Shown here in pieces: positions 10,373-21,206 of a stretch of DNA of 64,000 nucleotides. The DNA lies in the NCBI GenBank assembly GCA_000213395.2, contig AFHY01000003.1, positions 1 to 64,000 of the forward strand, given 5' to 3'. A program made the translations under genes and the position numbers. The notes under the pieces were generated by a model that saw only the letters and a program-made list of their open reading frames with translations, was not told where the DNA came from and did not search any database. This DNA is from a gamma proteobacterium SCGC AAA007-O20 (GTDB lineage: Bacteria > Pseudomonadota > Gammaproteobacteria > PS1 > Pseudothioglobaceae). Within the stretch, counting starts at the first letter, position 1, and every line of letters starts with the position of its first letter.

Positions 10373-10856
10373 ATATTTGATTCTTTTTTTATCTTTAATC
10401 CTATCAGGTTGTTTGACCAATGACCCAGGTCAAGTAACTGTTGTTGAGAAGTCATTTAACAAGGTATTGAATGACAATCAAAACAATTCAAAAGCCAAAG
10501 TAGTAAGCAACAATAAAAACTGGTCTCTTCCAGTTGATGCTGAAATACTCAAAAAGTTCTCAATAGAAAATAATCACCCAGGCTTGACCTATAATAATGT
10601 ACTTGGTCAAGATGTCCGAGCTGTCAGAAAGGGAGAAGTGGTCTATAGCGGAGACAAAATGACGAGTTATGGAAAAATGATTATTATCAAGCATGCCTAT
10701 GGCTTCTACAGTATCTACAATCAAAATCAAGAAATCTATGTTAGTGAGGGTGACAGTATTGAGAAAGGTCAAGTGATTGCTATAACAGGTAACAAGCCAT
10801 TCTATTTCGAAATGAAAAAATACGAAGAACCTATTAATCCGTTAAAATACCTCTAA
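10362..10856 (+). CDS. Lipoprotein with M23-type (LytM) domain
   Basis: Lipobox LILSGCL; GKMIIIKHAYGFYSIYNQNQEIYVSEGDSIEKGQVIAITGNKPFYFEMKK. Confidence 0.75.
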   Translation: MRTKYLILFLSLILSGCLTNDPGQVTVVEKSFNKVLNDNQNNSKAKVVSNNKNWSLPVDAEILKKFSIENNHPGLTYNNVLGQDVRAVRKGEVVYSGDKMTSYGKMIIIKHAYGFYSIYNQNQEIYVSEGDSIEKGQVIAITGNKPFYFEMKKYEEPINPLKYL

Positions 10857-11893
10857 TGAACGAATTCCTCCAAAATATAACCCCAATCCAGATGACCGGC
10901 GTATTGTTGTTGTTGGCTGTTATTGCCCATGTTGGTCTAGGCGTTATACTGAAACAAATAAATAAACACACTAGTGGCACTAAAACGCAGATAGATGATA
11001 TCTTTAGCGACGCACTCTCGGCACCCCTAAAATTACTCATCTGGTATTTCTGGTTATTCTTTTCATTACACGAACTGAAGGCTGAAATTTTAACCCTTGG
11101 CAAAGTTGTTGAATATATAGACATTGCTCCTATCTTTATTCTAACCTGGGGAGTACTCAGACTAATATCAAGCATTGAAAGCTTTATGTTAGAAAAAGAA
11201 GGTAATGTCGATAAAGATTCCGTTAGATTGTTCACCCGTCTAATCAAGATAGTGTTTGTTTTTTCAATCATTCTTGGTGTCGCACAATATTATGGTTATT
11301 CTATGTCCTCAATATTAACTCTCGGTGGTGTCGGCGGTCTTGTCGTTGGTTTTGCTGCCAAAGACATGCTTGCCAATGTTTTTGGTGGATTAATGATCCA
11401 GATGGACAAGCCCTTCTCAACTGGAGACTGGATTCGGACAACGGATAAAAGTATAGAAGGTGTAGTCGAAAAAATTGGCTGGAGAGTGACTCGTCTTCGT
11501 ACCTTTAACAAAAACCCTATTTATGTCCCCAACGGTATTTTTGCAACCGTTCCCATTGAGACACCTTCTAGAATGACTAACCGTGAAATTAACGCAGTTA
11601 TCGGTATCCGTTATGACGATATTGCACAAATGCAAAGTATTATTGAGAAGGTTGAAAAATTGTTGGCTGACCATGAACACATTGCTCACGATGAACCTTG
11701 TCGTGTGTATTTTGACTTGTTCAATGCCTCTTCACTTGATTTTGTGATTTGGGCTTTCTGTACGATCACCGCAGGTGCAGAATTTAAAAAAATTAAAGGC
11801 AAACTATTGCTTGATGTAGCAGACATTATTGCCGAGCATGGTGCAGAAATCGCATACCCAACCCAAACACTGCACATTCAAAAACCAGCATAA
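10856..11893 (+). CDS. MscS-family mechanosensitive ion channel
   Basis: [40 protein letters not shown]. Confidence 0.9.
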   Translation: MNEFLQNITPIQMTGVLLLLAVIAHVGLGVILKQINKHTSGTKTQIDDIFSDALSAPLKLLIWYFWLFFSLHELKAEILTLGKVVEYIDIAPIFILTWGVLRLISSIESFMLEKEGNVDKDSVRLFTRLIKIVFVFSIILGVAQYYGYSMSSILTLGGVGGLVVGFAAKDMLANVFGGLMIQMDKPFSTGDWIRTTDKSIEGVVEKIGWRVTRLRTFNKNPIYVPNGIFATVPIETPSRMTNREINAVIGIRYDDIAQMQSIIEKVEKLLADHEHIAHDEPCRVYFDLFNASSLDFVIWAFCTITAGAEFKKIKGKLLLDVADIIAEHGAEIAYPTQTLHIQKPA

Positions 11894-13215
11894 TGGGTCT
11901 CTCTAAATTACACATCCGCACCTTTGGGTGTCAAATGAACGAGTACGATTCTAACAAAATGAGTGACGTACTCAAACATTCTCATGGGCTCGAATTGACT
12001 GATGATATTGACCAAGCTGACGTCCTTTTAGTAAACACCTGCTCGATTCGTGAAAAGGCCGAGGAAAAACTATTCCATCAACTCGGACGTTGGAAAAAAT
12101 TAAAGACTACTAAACCAAATTTAGTGATTGGTGTTGGTGGCTGTGTTGCCTCTCAAGAGGGTGATCTGATACTCAAAAGAGCGCCCTACGTTGATCTAAT
12201 TTTTGGTCCTCAAACCCTACATCGACTGCCCAATATGCTCAATGATGTCCTTGATAAAAGTCAAGTAAGTATTGATATTTCTTTTCCGGAAATTGAAAAA
12301 TTTGACCATCTGCCTGAACCTCACAGCGATACTGCCTCGGCATTTGTTTCTGTGATGGAAGGTTGTAGCAAATATTGCACCTTTTGTGTTGTTCCCTATA
12401 CAAGAGGTGAAGAAATTTCCCGTCCCTTTAACGATGTGATTCGTGAAGTCGAGGTTCTGGCAGAACAAGGTGTCAAAGAAATCAACCTTTTAGGGCAAAA
12501 TGTTAACGCCTATCGTGGTCTTATGGATGATGGAGAAATCGCTGATTTAGCACTCCTTATTGCTATCGTCGCGCAAGTGTCAGGCATAGAACGTATCCGC
12601 TATACAACCTCTCATCCTGTCGAGTTTAGTGATCGCTTAATCAAAACTTATGCCGAAGTGCCTGAGCTTGTCTCACATGTACATCTACCTGTACAGAGTG
12701 GCTCAGATAAAATTCTCGGCTCAATGAAACGAGGTCATACCGTGATTGAATATAAATCAAAGATTCGAAAACTTAGAGAAATTAGACCTAATATTTCTTT
12801 GTCATCAGATTTCATTATTGGCTTTCCTGGAGAGACTGAAGAGGATTTTAATAACACAATGAAGCTTATTGATGAGATGGGCTTTGATAAATCTTTTAGT
12901 TTTATTTATTCTAAACGACCTGGAACAATTGCAGAAAATCTTCCCGATGATGTTGATCAGAGAGTCAAGAAACAACGACTTAGCGTTATACAAGATAAAC
13001 TCAATGAGAATACTGAAAAAATCTCTAGATCAATGATTGGCAGCGTCCAAAAAGTTCTTGTAGAAGGTCATTCAAAAAAAGGTAGTACTTTATCAGCTAG
13101 AACAGAAAATATGCGTACCACCCACTTTCAGGGCAATGAGGACTTGATTGGTCAAATAGTCTCTGTAAAAATTACCGAAGGTTTTGCCAACTCTCTCCAG
13201 GGAGAGCTTATCTAA
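11893..13215 (+). CDS. miaB: tRNA-2-methylthio-N6-dimethylallyladenosine synthase
   Basis: [16 protein letters not shown]; radical [15 protein letters not shown]-like C-terminus. Confidence 0.95.
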   Translation: MGLSKLHIRTFGCQMNEYDSNKMSDVLKHSHGLELTDDIDQADVLLVNTCSIREKAEEKLFHQLGRWKKLKTTKPNLVIGVGGCVASQEGDLILKRAPYVDLIFGPQTLHRLPNMLNDVLDKSQVSIDISFPEIEKFDHLPEPHSDTASAFVSVMEGCSKYCTFCVVPYTRGEEISRPFNDVIREVEVLAEQGVKEINLLGQNVNAYRGLMDDGEIADLALLIAIVAQVSGIERIRYTTSHPVEFSDRLIKTYAEVPELVSHVHLPVQSGSDKILGSMKRGHTVIEYKSKIRKLREIRPNISLSSDFIIGFPGETEEDFNNTMKLIDEMGFDKSFSFIYSKRPGTIAENLPDDVDQRVKKQRLSVIQDKLNENTEKISRSMIGSVQKVLVEGHSKKGSTLSARTENMRTTHFQGNEDLIGQIVSVKITEGFANSLQGELI

Positions 13216-14240
13216 CTGGTTGGCCTTAACCAAAGCTTTGAATACCAGTAATATCGCCCCACCTCCTTCGATGGCATTGTACAGTTGTAACGACTCCTGC
13301 CCTTTGGCAGTGACTCTCTTGCTTGAACATTGACTTTATTAGAAGCTAGCCATATCAATTCGGGCTGATCTTGACCAGACACAAAACAGGAAAATTGTTG
13401 TTTTTCGTTGTTCGTCAATTCACGAGAAAAGGTAAGAGTTAAGGATGGTTTGAAGTTTTCAGAAATAAGTAGAGATTTCGGTTCTTCGAATTCAATTGGC
13501 ATTGTCAATGTTTTTATCTTTAAAGTAAAGCTGTCCATTTTTGCATAGGGCCCCGACATCGAAAACCTTGGTAAATTCAAAAAGTCGCTGTTTCTGCTTA
13601 TGGCGCCGGAGTGTTGTCCAAAACCGACATATCCAAGATCACTCATTAGACGATAAGTCTCGTCATCAAATTCGCCGTATGGGTAAGCAAAAAACTTCTC
13701 TTTAACACCTAACTCCTGTTGTATTCTTTGCTGTGCTTGAGTAATTTCACTTTGCACTACCTCAACACTCTGTTCAACCAAATGAAGATGTTTCACGCTG
13801 TGGTTATAAACATCTACAAGGTCTGACATTTCTTGGAGCTGTTGCCAAGACAACATCAGAGTATATTTCATGTCAATAGATTCTGTAGAAACAAATACCG
13901 ACATCGGCATCTGGTATTTGACGAGTAAAGGATAAGCGTTAGTGTAGAGTGACAAGAAACCATCATCTGCAGTCAAACTGACGCATTTTTTTGGCAACAA
14001 TTCTTGCATTTTAAGACCCTCGATGACTTCTACTAAGGGGAGCACTTTATAGCCGTTCTCGTAAAGATATTCTAGGTGCTTCTCAAAGACTTCTGGAGAG
14101 GTACTAGTAGACTGAGGCCCTTCGTCTGAAAAGCGGTGGTACAAAAGTAATACACATTGATTATCATCTGCAATAGAAGCGTACGGCCACAATACAAATA
14201 GCAAGAAAAAGGTATTTAAGATAAATCTAACTCTCTTCAT
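13212..14240 (-). CDS. Polysaccharide deacetylase (NodB homology) family, secreted
   Basis: Signal peptide; [47 protein letters not shown]. Confidence 0.8.
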   Translation of the reverse strand: MKRVRFILNTFFLLFVLWPYASIADDNQCVLLLYHRFSDEGPQSTSTSPEVFEKHLEYLYENGYKVLPLVEVIEGLKMQELLPKKCVSLTADDGFLSLYTNAYPLLVKYQMPMSVFVSTESIDMKYTLMLSWQQLQEMSDLVDVYNHSVKHLHLVEQSVEVVQSEITQAQQRIQQELGVKEKFFAYPYGEFDDETYRLMSDLGYVGFGQHSGAISRNSDFLNLPRFSMSGPYAKMDSFTLKIKTLTMPIEFEEPKSLLISENFKPSLTLTFSRELTNNEKQQFSCFVSGQDQPELIWLASNKVNVQARESLPKGRSRYNCTMPSKEVGRYYWYSKLWLRPTS

Positions 14241-14321
14241 GACATCAATGTTAAATTAAATGATGTAATAAATCATACAACTTATCAATTGTTTTAAATG
14301 TAAAGCAGTAAAATATTAACA

Positions 14322-15239
14322 ATGAAATTTACTCTCGATATTCAAAGCTCCGATCAGCTAGCAAATATTTGCGGCTCCCTAGATAAAAACCTCGATAACA
14401 TTGCCAAAAACCTGAAAGTAAACCTTTCGAACAAAGGTTCTGACTTTAATATCAAGGGTGATAATGCTCCACTAGCAATTAGTGTTTTGCAAGAACTTCT
14501 CTCATTATCAGAGAGTAAAACTATTGATTCTGGGGATATCAACCTTTGTATTAAATCTCAAAAAAGTGGCAATGGTTCAACCAAATCAGTCACTATTAAG
14601 ACAAGTCGCAAACATATTAATATTCGTAGCACTAACCAACAAAACTATGTCAATGCTATTATTGAAAATGATGCAGTTTTTGCCATAGGACCTGCAGGTA
14701 CTGGAAAAACATATCTAGCAGTTGCAAGAGCAGTTGAAGCTTTAGAGAACTCTAATGTTAAACGAATTATTTTAGTCAGACCTGCTGTTGAAGCAGGAGA
14801 AAAATTGGGATTTTTACCCGGTGATCTGAGTGAAAAAGTCGACCCTTATTTGCGACCTATTTATGATGCGCTTTACGAATTCATCGGCTTTGAAAAGGTG
14901 AATAGATTAATAGAAAAACACGTCATTGAAGTTGCCCCGCTTGCATTTATGAGAGGTCGCACTTTGAATGAATGCTACATTATTCTTGATGAAGCTCAAA
15001 ATACCACGATTCCTCAAATGAAAATGTTTCTGACAAGAATGGGTTTTGGCTCAAAGATGGTAATTACCGGTGATGTCACACAAATTGATTTGCCTAACCC
15101 TAGTCAATCTGGCCTGTTAGATGCAATAAAAATACTTGACAGCATTGAACAAATCGCTTTTTGTGAGTTAGACTCGCAAGATATTGTCAGGCATCAGTTG
15201 GTTAAACAAATTGTAAGCGCTTACGATAAAGCACAATGA
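14322..15239 (+). CDS. PhoH-family ATPase
   Basis: FAIGPAGTGKTYLAVARAVEAL...LVRPAVEAGEKLGFLPGDL...ILDEAQNTT. Confidence 0.92.
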   Translation: MKFTLDIQSSDQLANICGSLDKNLDNIAKNLKVNLSNKGSDFNIKGDNAPLAISVLQELLSLSESKTIDSGDINLCIKSQKSGNGSTKSVTIKTSRKHINIRSTNQQNYVNAIIENDAVFAIGPAGTGKTYLAVARAVEALENSNVKRIILVRPAVEAGEKLGFLPGDLSEKVDPYLRPIYDALYEFIGFEKVNRLIEKHVIEVAPLAFMRGRTLNECYIILDEAQNTTIPQMKMFLTRMGFGSKMVITGDVTQIDLPNPSQSGLLDAIKILDSIEQIAFCELDSQDIVRHQLVKQIVSAYDKAQ

Positions 15240-16327
15240 ACCCCTCTAAAGAAAAAATAATTGTCGGCCTGTCTGGGGGTGTTGATTCATCTGTTGCGGC
15301 TCTTGTTTTGCTTAAAAAAGGATTTCATGTGGAGGCCTTGTTCATGAAAAATTGGGATGAGGATGACGATGACAAATACTGTAGTGTCGCTGAAGACTTG
15401 TTGGACGCTCAACAAGTCGCAAACAAGCTTGGAATCAAACTTCATACAGTAAACTTTTCTCACGAATACTGGGAAGATGTTTTTGAACACTTTCTATCTG
15501 AACATAAAAAAGGGCGAACACCAAATCCTGATGTATTGTGTAACCAAAGAATTAAATTTAAAGCATTTTTAGATTATGCAAAAGACTTAGGTGCCAACAA
15601 AATAGCAACTGGTCACTATGCAAGAATTATCAATAATAATGGCCACTACCTACTGAAAGCTGGAATTGATGGGAGTAAAGATCAAAGCTACTTTCTTCAC
15701 CTACTTAACCAAGATCAACTTTCACAGAGCCTCTTTCCACTTGGAGATTTACATAAAAAACAAGTACGTGAAATCGCACTACAGAATGGCTTTGAAAACG
15801 CTGAAAAAAAAGACTCTACAGGCATTTGCTTTATCGGAGAAAGACCTTTTGCGGACTTTTTAACCACCTTTCTGCCTAAACAAAAGGGCGATATTGTAGA
15901 TGAGAATGGTCACTTTATTAAACATCACCATGGTTTACCTTTTTATACCATCGGTCAGCGCAAAGGCTTGGAGATCGGAGGGGGTTATAGCGATTCCCCT
16001 GAACCTTGGTTTGTCGCTGATAAGTTGGTCGAGTCAAATGAAATTTTAGCTGTTCAAGGAGATCATCCATTGCTTTATCACAATACACTTGTTGCAGATA
16101 GTGTCCACTGGATTGATCAGTCACCTGCTCTACCCCATAAATGCAGTGCTAAAATACGTTATCGTCAAGCATCCCAAGAGTGTCAGATATTGGGAATAGA
16201 TGGTGACTCTATTCGGGTTGATTTTACGGAATCTCAGAGAGCAATAACGCCCGGACAGTCAATCGTCTTCTATGACCGTGATATTTGCTTAGGTGGCAGT
16301 GTAATCAAATCAAAGTCTAATGAATAA
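15236..16327 (+). CDS. mnmA: tRNA-specific 2-thiouridylase MnmA
   Basis: GLSGGVDSSVAALVLLKKGFHVEALFMKNWDEDDDD...PNPDVLCNQRIKF...GQRKGLEIGG. Confidence 0.95.
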   Translation: MNPSKEKIIVGLSGGVDSSVAALVLLKKGFHVEALFMKNWDEDDDDKYCSVAEDLLDAQQVANKLGIKLHTVNFSHEYWEDVFEHFLSEHKKGRTPNPDVLCNQRIKFKAFLDYAKDLGANKIATGHYARIINNNGHYLLKAGIDGSKDQSYFLHLLNQDQLSQSLFPLGDLHKKQVREIALQNGFENAEKKDSTGICFIGERPFADFLTTFLPKQKGDIVDENGHFIKHHHGLPFYTIGQRKGLEIGGGYSDSPEPWFVADKLVESNEILAVQGDHPLLYHNTLVADSVHWIDQSPALPHKCSAKIRYRQASQECQILGIDGDSIRVDFTESQRAITPGQSIVFYDRDICLGGSVIKSKSNE

Positions 16328-16925
16328 AGCAGCAAAACAAACTCTAGCATTGGCAAGTATATTTCAAACAACTGCCCTAGTGCATCAACTTGCCTCTACT
16401 GGTCAATGTGATAACCATAGTAACAAAGCAAGCCTGAATAGTATTGTCAGTCAGAGTGACGATGTCGATGAAATTTTTTCATCGCCCGAGGATTTACGAG
16501 TCGGCTTTGAATCTCTAAAAACATTACTCGAGAAAAAACCAATCAGTATGCAAAATATCATGCTCTATTCAACAGCACTTATTAATCTTGAAAAGAAATT
16601 AATGAAAAAACCTCAATTACTAACTCAGATTTCAACGGAAATTGACCACATTAAAAAACAAGATTTTTTTGCTATTCATCACAGTAACTCAATTGCCAGA
16701 CTTGCTGAACTCTATAAAAATACCTTAGGCAGCCTCAACCCAACGATTATGGTTCGAGGTGAGCAAATCTATTTAACAAACAAACATACTGCAAACCATA
16801 TCAGAGCCTTGCTTCTTGCAGGCATTCGGTCAGTTTCGTTATGGAAATCACAGGGCGGTAAGACATGGCACTTGTTGCTTAACAAGAAAAAAACTCTTCG
16901 CTATGTTAACTCCTTGGACGCATAA
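16320..16925 (+). CDS. hflD: HflD family protein
   Basis: TLALASIFQTTALVHQLASTGQCD; immediately downstream of mnmA. Confidence 0.88.
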   Translation: MNKAAKQTLALASIFQTTALVHQLASTGQCDNHSNKASLNSIVSQSDDVDEIFSSPEDLRVGFESLKTLLEKKPISMQNIMLYSTALINLEKKLMKKPQLLTQISTEIDHIKKQDFFAIHHSNSIARLAELYKNTLGSLNPTIMVRGEQIYLTNKHTANHIRALLLAGIRSVSLWKSQGGKTWHLLLNKKKTLRYVNSLDA

Positions 16926-17009
16926 CCAAGTGAAAACAAATACTTGCATTAATAGTACTGAGACTTTATAATTCTGACTTTTGTAATTTAGCATTTAATT
17001 AAAGACAAT

Positions 17010-17270
17010 ATGGCCAATTCAGCAGGATCTAGAAAACGAGCAAGACAGGCAGTAAAACGAAATAAACATAACTCTCAAATCCGAGCTAAAGTTCGTACTT
17101 TTGTGAAAAAAGTGACTTATGCGGTTGCAGCTGGAGACAAAAAAGAGGCTGATAGCGGTTTTGAAGCAATGCAAAAAAACCTAGACCAGGCTGTTAGCAA
17201 AGGGTTAATCCACAAGAACCAAGCCGCTAGAAAAAAATCTCGTCTTAAAGCTCAAATTAAAGCCCTATAA
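17010..17270 (+). CDS. rpsT: 30S ribosomal protein S20
   Basis: MANSAGSRKRARQAVKRNKHNSQIRAKVRTFVKKV. Confidence 0.95.
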   Translation: MANSAGSRKRARQAVKRNKHNSQIRAKVRTFVKKVTYAVAAGDKKEADSGFEAMQKNLDQAVSKGLIHKNQAARKKSRLKAQIKAL

Positions 17271-17340
17271 ATACCCTCTCTATACTCTGGCTCGGTTTTT
17301 ACAAGGTTAATCTTTAAATAGTAAAAATCGTTGCTATAAT

Positions 17341-17366
17341 AAAAACCTTCCACGAGGGTTTTTTTA
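17341..17366 (+). terminator. Intrinsic terminator downstream of rpsT
   Basis: AAAAACCTTCCACGAGGGTTTTTTT. Confidence 0.65.
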
Positions 17367-17387
17367 TGCATCAAATTCAGCATTATT

Positions 17388-17885
17388 ATGATTGATGAAA
17401 GTGATAAATCGTTATTTAGAAGTGCCGTTAATCAACAAATGCCTATAGATAAAGATGGTGACAAGGAAGAGGTTTATAACAACAAAAAGCATTGGAATAA
17501 GCCTTTTGAAGATTATAGCTATTTACCTAAACCCAACCTATCAGCCTCAGACTCTATAAGCCACTGCCAAACGGGTGTATCACCTAAAACATTAAAAAAA
17601 ATGAAACAAGGTAGGATTGGCTATGCGCCCTCTATAGATTTGCATGGACAAAAGATTGAGGAGGCATGTCAATCTCTATCAAAATTTATTCATTACCATG
17701 GAGATGAACGTTTTATTCAAATAATTCATGGCAAAGGATATAACTCTGATCAAAACTTATCCATCTTGAAATCACAGGTAGTACACTATCTCAAGCAACA
17801 CCCACAAGTGCTTGCATTCTGTTCTTGTCCCCAAAAAATGGGCGGCACAGGAGCGGTGTTTGTTTATCTTAAAGGCAATGTTTAA
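17388..17885 (+). CDS. Smr-domain protein
   Basis: SIDLHGQKIEEACQSLSKFIHY...IIHGKGYNSD...GGTGAVFVYLK. Confidence 0.85.
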   Translation: MIDESDKSLFRSAVNQQMPIDKDGDKEEVYNNKKHWNKPFEDYSYLPKPNLSASDSISHCQTGVSPKTLKKMKQGRIGYAPSIDLHGQKIEEACQSLSKFIHYHGDERFIQIIHGKGYNSDQNLSILKSQVVHYLKQHPQVLAFCSCPQKMGGTGAVFVYLKGNV

Positions 17886-19143
17886 TCTCGACGAAGTCTA
17901 TTCTGTTTCTGATTTCTTAAACTTATGTAGAAATTCAGTTGAACAAAACATACCCCATTGCTGGGTCCAGGGTGAAATTTCAAATTTGTCCAGACCCACT
18001 TCTGGGCACTGGTATTTTTCACTGAAAGATTCAAAAGGGCAAATTCGATGCGCTTTTTTTCGTCTCAATCAACGTAAAGTCCAGTTCACTCCAGAAAACG
18101 GCATGTCTGTTGTAATAAGAGGTGCACCTACCCTTTATGAACTTAGAGGTGACTTCCAGCTGATTGTGCAACAAATGGAACCTGCAGGTATAGGTAATCT
18201 GCAGATTGCATTTGATCAACTAAAAAATAAACTTAGAGCTGAAGGTTTGTTTGATGCACAAAACAAAAAAAATCTCCCTATCTCTCCAAAAACCATCGGA
18301 GTCATCTCATCTTCTAGCGGTGCAGTGATCCGTGACATCATCCATGTATTAAAAACAAGATATCCATTTTCCAAAATTCTTCTTTACGATACTATAGTAC
18401 AAGGTGAAGATGCCTATAAAAAAATTATCAAAGCACTCCGAATTGCAGATAGCGATAATCGCTGCGATGTTCTTATATTGGCAAGAGGTGGTGGCTCAAT
18501 GGAAGATCTATGGTCCTTCAATGAAGAAGAGCTTGCGAGAGAGATTTTTGCTTGTACAACACCAATTATAAGCTCTATAGGCCATGAAACAGATACTACT
18601 ATTGCAGATTTTGTAGCCGACGTTAGAGCTCCAACACCTAGCGCTGCTGCCGTTATCGCAACACCTGATCGACTTGCAATAATCAATCAGGCAACAAAAC
18701 TTAGAAAACAATTGCAGGACAGTGTCAATCTATCTCTTGACAAAATAAAGTTCTCCCTTGACTTACTTCAAGTTAGAATTATTGACCCCAGTCAACAGCT
18801 TCAACGAAATGCTCAGAAACTAGACGAATATGAGTTTCGACTTTTCAGGCAGATAAAAAGAGCCCATCAACTCTATAGATCACAACTCCAACAACTAAAT
18901 ATTCGTCTACGTAATAATGCGGAATATTTTCTTAAAGATCAGGCAAATCAATTCGGTGACAAGGTCAACCGACTTAACCTACTGTCACCTCTAAATACAC
19001 TCTCTAGGGGTTACAGCATTACTCACGATAAAGACGAGAAGGTTTTACTTTCATCTAAGAAGATTAACCTTGGAGACCTTATCTGCTCTCAGCTTCATGA
19101 TGGAAAAGTTACTTCAAAGGTATTAAAGAAAGAGGATAATTAG
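17878..19143 (+). CDS. xseA: Exodeoxyribonuclease VII large subunit
   Basis: CWVQGEISNLSRPTSGHWYFSLKD...RGGGSMEDLWSFNEEELAR; start placed at ATG 17878. Confidence 0.93.
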   Translation: MFNLDEVYSVSDFLNLCRNSVEQNIPHCWVQGEISNLSRPTSGHWYFSLKDSKGQIRCAFFRLNQRKVQFTPENGMSVVIRGAPTLYELRGDFQLIVQQMEPAGIGNLQIAFDQLKNKLRAEGLFDAQNKKNLPISPKTIGVISSSSGAVIRDIIHVLKTRYPFSKILLYDTIVQGEDAYKKIIKALRIADSDNRCDVLILARGGGSMEDLWSFNEEELAREIFACTTPIISSIGHETDTTIADFVADVRAPTPSAAAVIATPDRLAIINQATKLRKQLQDSVNLSLDKIKFSLDLLQVRIIDPSQQLQRNAQKLDEYEFRLFRQIKRAHQLYRSQLQQLNIRLRNNAEYFLKDQANQFGDKVNRLNLLSPLNTLSRGYSITHDKDEKVLLSSKKINLGDLICSQLHDGKVTSKVLKKEDN

Positions 19144-19186
19144 TAGCCATTAATTTTACATTGTTAATGAAACTATCAAAACATAT

Positions 19187-19591
19187 ATGAAATCCAATGT
19201 CTCATTTCTACGTCGACTAGGTTCCATCATCTACGATTTTTTTCTTGTCTTCTCTTTTGTTTTTTTTATTGAAGGTGTGGTCATTATTATCAATAATAAA
19301 CAAGCAATAACCAGTAGTCTGTTCTTCTATCTTTTAACTTTACCTCTTATATATGTTTATTTTTCAATGTCTTGGGTTAGAGGTAAACAAACGCTTGGGA
19401 TGAGGGCTTGGAAATTTGAAATCATACAAAAAGATGGCTCACATGTCTCCCAAAAGCAGTCACTAATTAGGTTCTTATTAGCTATCATTTCAATGCTGGG
19501 TATTGGCTTTATTTTTCAATTTTTCAACCAATATAAGCTCCCGTTGCATGATTATTATTCAAAAACTTACCTGAAATTAACCTTGAAATAA
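19187..19591 (+). CDS. RDD family membrane protein
   Basis: RRLGSIIYDFFLVFSFVFFIEG...GKQTLGMRAWKFEI. Confidence 0.8.
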   Translation: MKSNVSFLRRLGSIIYDFFLVFSFVFFIEGVVIIINNKQAITSSLFFYLLTLPLIYVYFSMSWVRGKQTLGMRAWKFEIIQKDGSHVSQKQSLIRFLLAIISMLGIGFIFQFFNQYKLPLHDYYSKTYLKLTLK

Positions 19592-19629
19592 TATGATAAA
19601 GAATTACAAGAGCTCTATTAATTAAGTTT

Positions 19630-19989
19630 ATGCAAAATAATACCCATAAAGGCATAGTTGGTTTTGTTATTAAATACAAAATCTCATTAATATTAATTCT
19701 GATATTGATTTCACTAGTGAAGCAAAATATATTGGTTAATGACTTTCCCAATATTATTTTCCAAAAACAACAAACCATTGAAGGTATTGAATTGATCAAT
19801 AAACTGTTACAAAACAATAATAAACAACTACAAGAGCAAATTGACGGCTACACAGAGGAAGATTTAAGCCTAATTGAATCACATGCACGATTTAAATATG
19901 GACTCATCAAAGACGGTGAGGTTTTTTATCAAATCAACACAACTGTTGAAACTGAGAATGTAGTAGAGTCTAGTGAGTCTGCTTTATAA
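19630..19989 (+). CDS. ftsB: Cell division protein FtsB-like
   Basis: One TM helix plus short coiled coil and E..ARFKYGLIKDGEVFYQI; upstream of ispD-ispF as in many gammaproteobacteria. Confidence 0.7.
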   Translation: MQNNTHKGIVGFVIKYKISLILILILISLVKQNILVNDFPNIIFQKQQTIEGIELINKLLQNNNKQLQEQIDGYTEEDLSLIESHARFKYGLIKDGEVFYQINTTVETENVVESSESAL

Positions 19990-20034
19990 TAAAGACCATT
20001 AATTTCTCACTCCTAAAAGGATTTCGTAGCTGTC

Positions 20035-20733
20035 ATGCATGATGATAATTGTTTCTTAATCATTCCAGCCAGTGGTACAGGTTCGCGCATGAATACAGAC
20101 ACTCCTAAACAATATCTAAAACTTGAAAACGGCTCAACCATACTAGATCAAAGTCTGGAAACTCTTTTAGATATGAATCAGATTTCTGGCTGTGTTGTCG
20201 CTATCTCAGATAATGATGAATATTTTATGACTTCGCCCTATTACTCCCACCCAAAATTGCTTGCTACTGCAAAGGGAGGTCGAGAACGCTTTCACTCTGT
20301 TTTAAATGCCCTGAGTACTTTAATTGATTTTGCAAAAGATGATGATTGGGTGCTCGTACATGATGCGGTTCGACCCTGTATAAAAAAAGAAGACGTAGAA
20401 AGGTTAATAAATGAACTACAAAACCAGCCTATTGGGGGTATTCTTGCAGTAGAAGTTGTTGATACATTAAAAATAGTGGGCAATGAGGACGTTGTAAGAA
20501 CAATTGAACGAAACAAATTGTATCAAGCACAAACCCCTCAAATGTTTCGAATTGGACTCCTAAAGCAAGCCCTTGAGAAGGTGGTCGAAGATAATGATCA
20601 CATTACAGATGAGGCAGAGGCGATTGAACGTTTAGGGCATTCTATAAAAATTGTATTAAGTTCTAAAAGCAACATTAAAATTACCCACTCAGATGACCTT
20701 AAATTAGCCAATTATTACTTAAATAAACCATGA
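20035..20733 (+). CDS. ispD: 2-C-methyl-D-erythritol 4-phosphate cytidylyltransferase
   Basis: IIPASGTGSRMNTDTPKQYL...VLVHDAVRPC. Confidence 0.93.
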   Translation: MHDDNCFLIIPASGTGSRMNTDTPKQYLKLENGSTILDQSLETLLDMNQISGCVVAISDNDEYFMTSPYYSHPKLLATAKGGRERFHSVLNALSTLIDFAKDDDWVLVHDAVRPCIKKEDVERLINELQNQPIGGILAVEVVDTLKIVGNEDVVRTIERNKLYQAQTPQMFRIGLLKQALEKVVEDNDHITDEAEAIERLGHSIKIVLSSKSNIKITHSDDLKLANYYLNKP

Positions 20734-21206
20734 CAGCAATAACCGGAATCGGACAAGACTCTCACGCATTTGAAGAGGCACCAGGAAAACCTTTAATATT
20801 GGCTGGCATTAAGCTTGACCATCCTATAGGACTCAAAGGTAATAGTGACGCCGATGTAGTATTGCATTCGATAACAAATGCCATTTCGAGTATTACAGGT
20901 AGCAATATACTTGGCACGATCGCCGATCAACTTTGTCAAGAAGGTGTAACTGATAGTAGCAACTATTTAAAGCTAGCGCTTGATGATTTAGGAGATTGGA
21001 AAATTAGCCACATAGCAATCACTATAGAATGTTTAAAACCGAAAATTTCACTCCAAATTGATTCAATGAAAAAAAGCATCGCCAAACTATGCCATATCAA
21101 TAAAACCGATGTAGGCATCACTGCAACGACTGGTGAAGGTATGACGGCATTTGGCAAGGGAGAGGGAATTCAAGCAATAACCATCGTAACCGTTAATAAA
21201 ACATGA
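20730..21206 (+). CDS. ispF: 2-C-methyl-D-erythritol 2,4-cyclodiphosphate synthase
   Basis: GIGQDSHAFE...GNSDADVVLHSITNAI...ATTGEGMTAFGKGEGI. Confidence 0.92.
   Translation: MTAITGIGQDSHAFEEAPGKPLILAGIKLDHPIGLKGNSDADVVLHSITNAISSITGSNILGTIADQLCQEGVTDSSNYLKLALDDLGDWKISHIAITIECLKPKISLQIDSMKKSIAKLCHINKTDVGITATTGEGMTAFGKGEGIQAITIVTVNKT

Noticed and set aside
17335-17366. TGCTATAAT extended -10 overlapping the rpsT terminator
   Set aside because: A start here would lie within the hairpin and no convincing -35 was found; treated as part of the terminator region.
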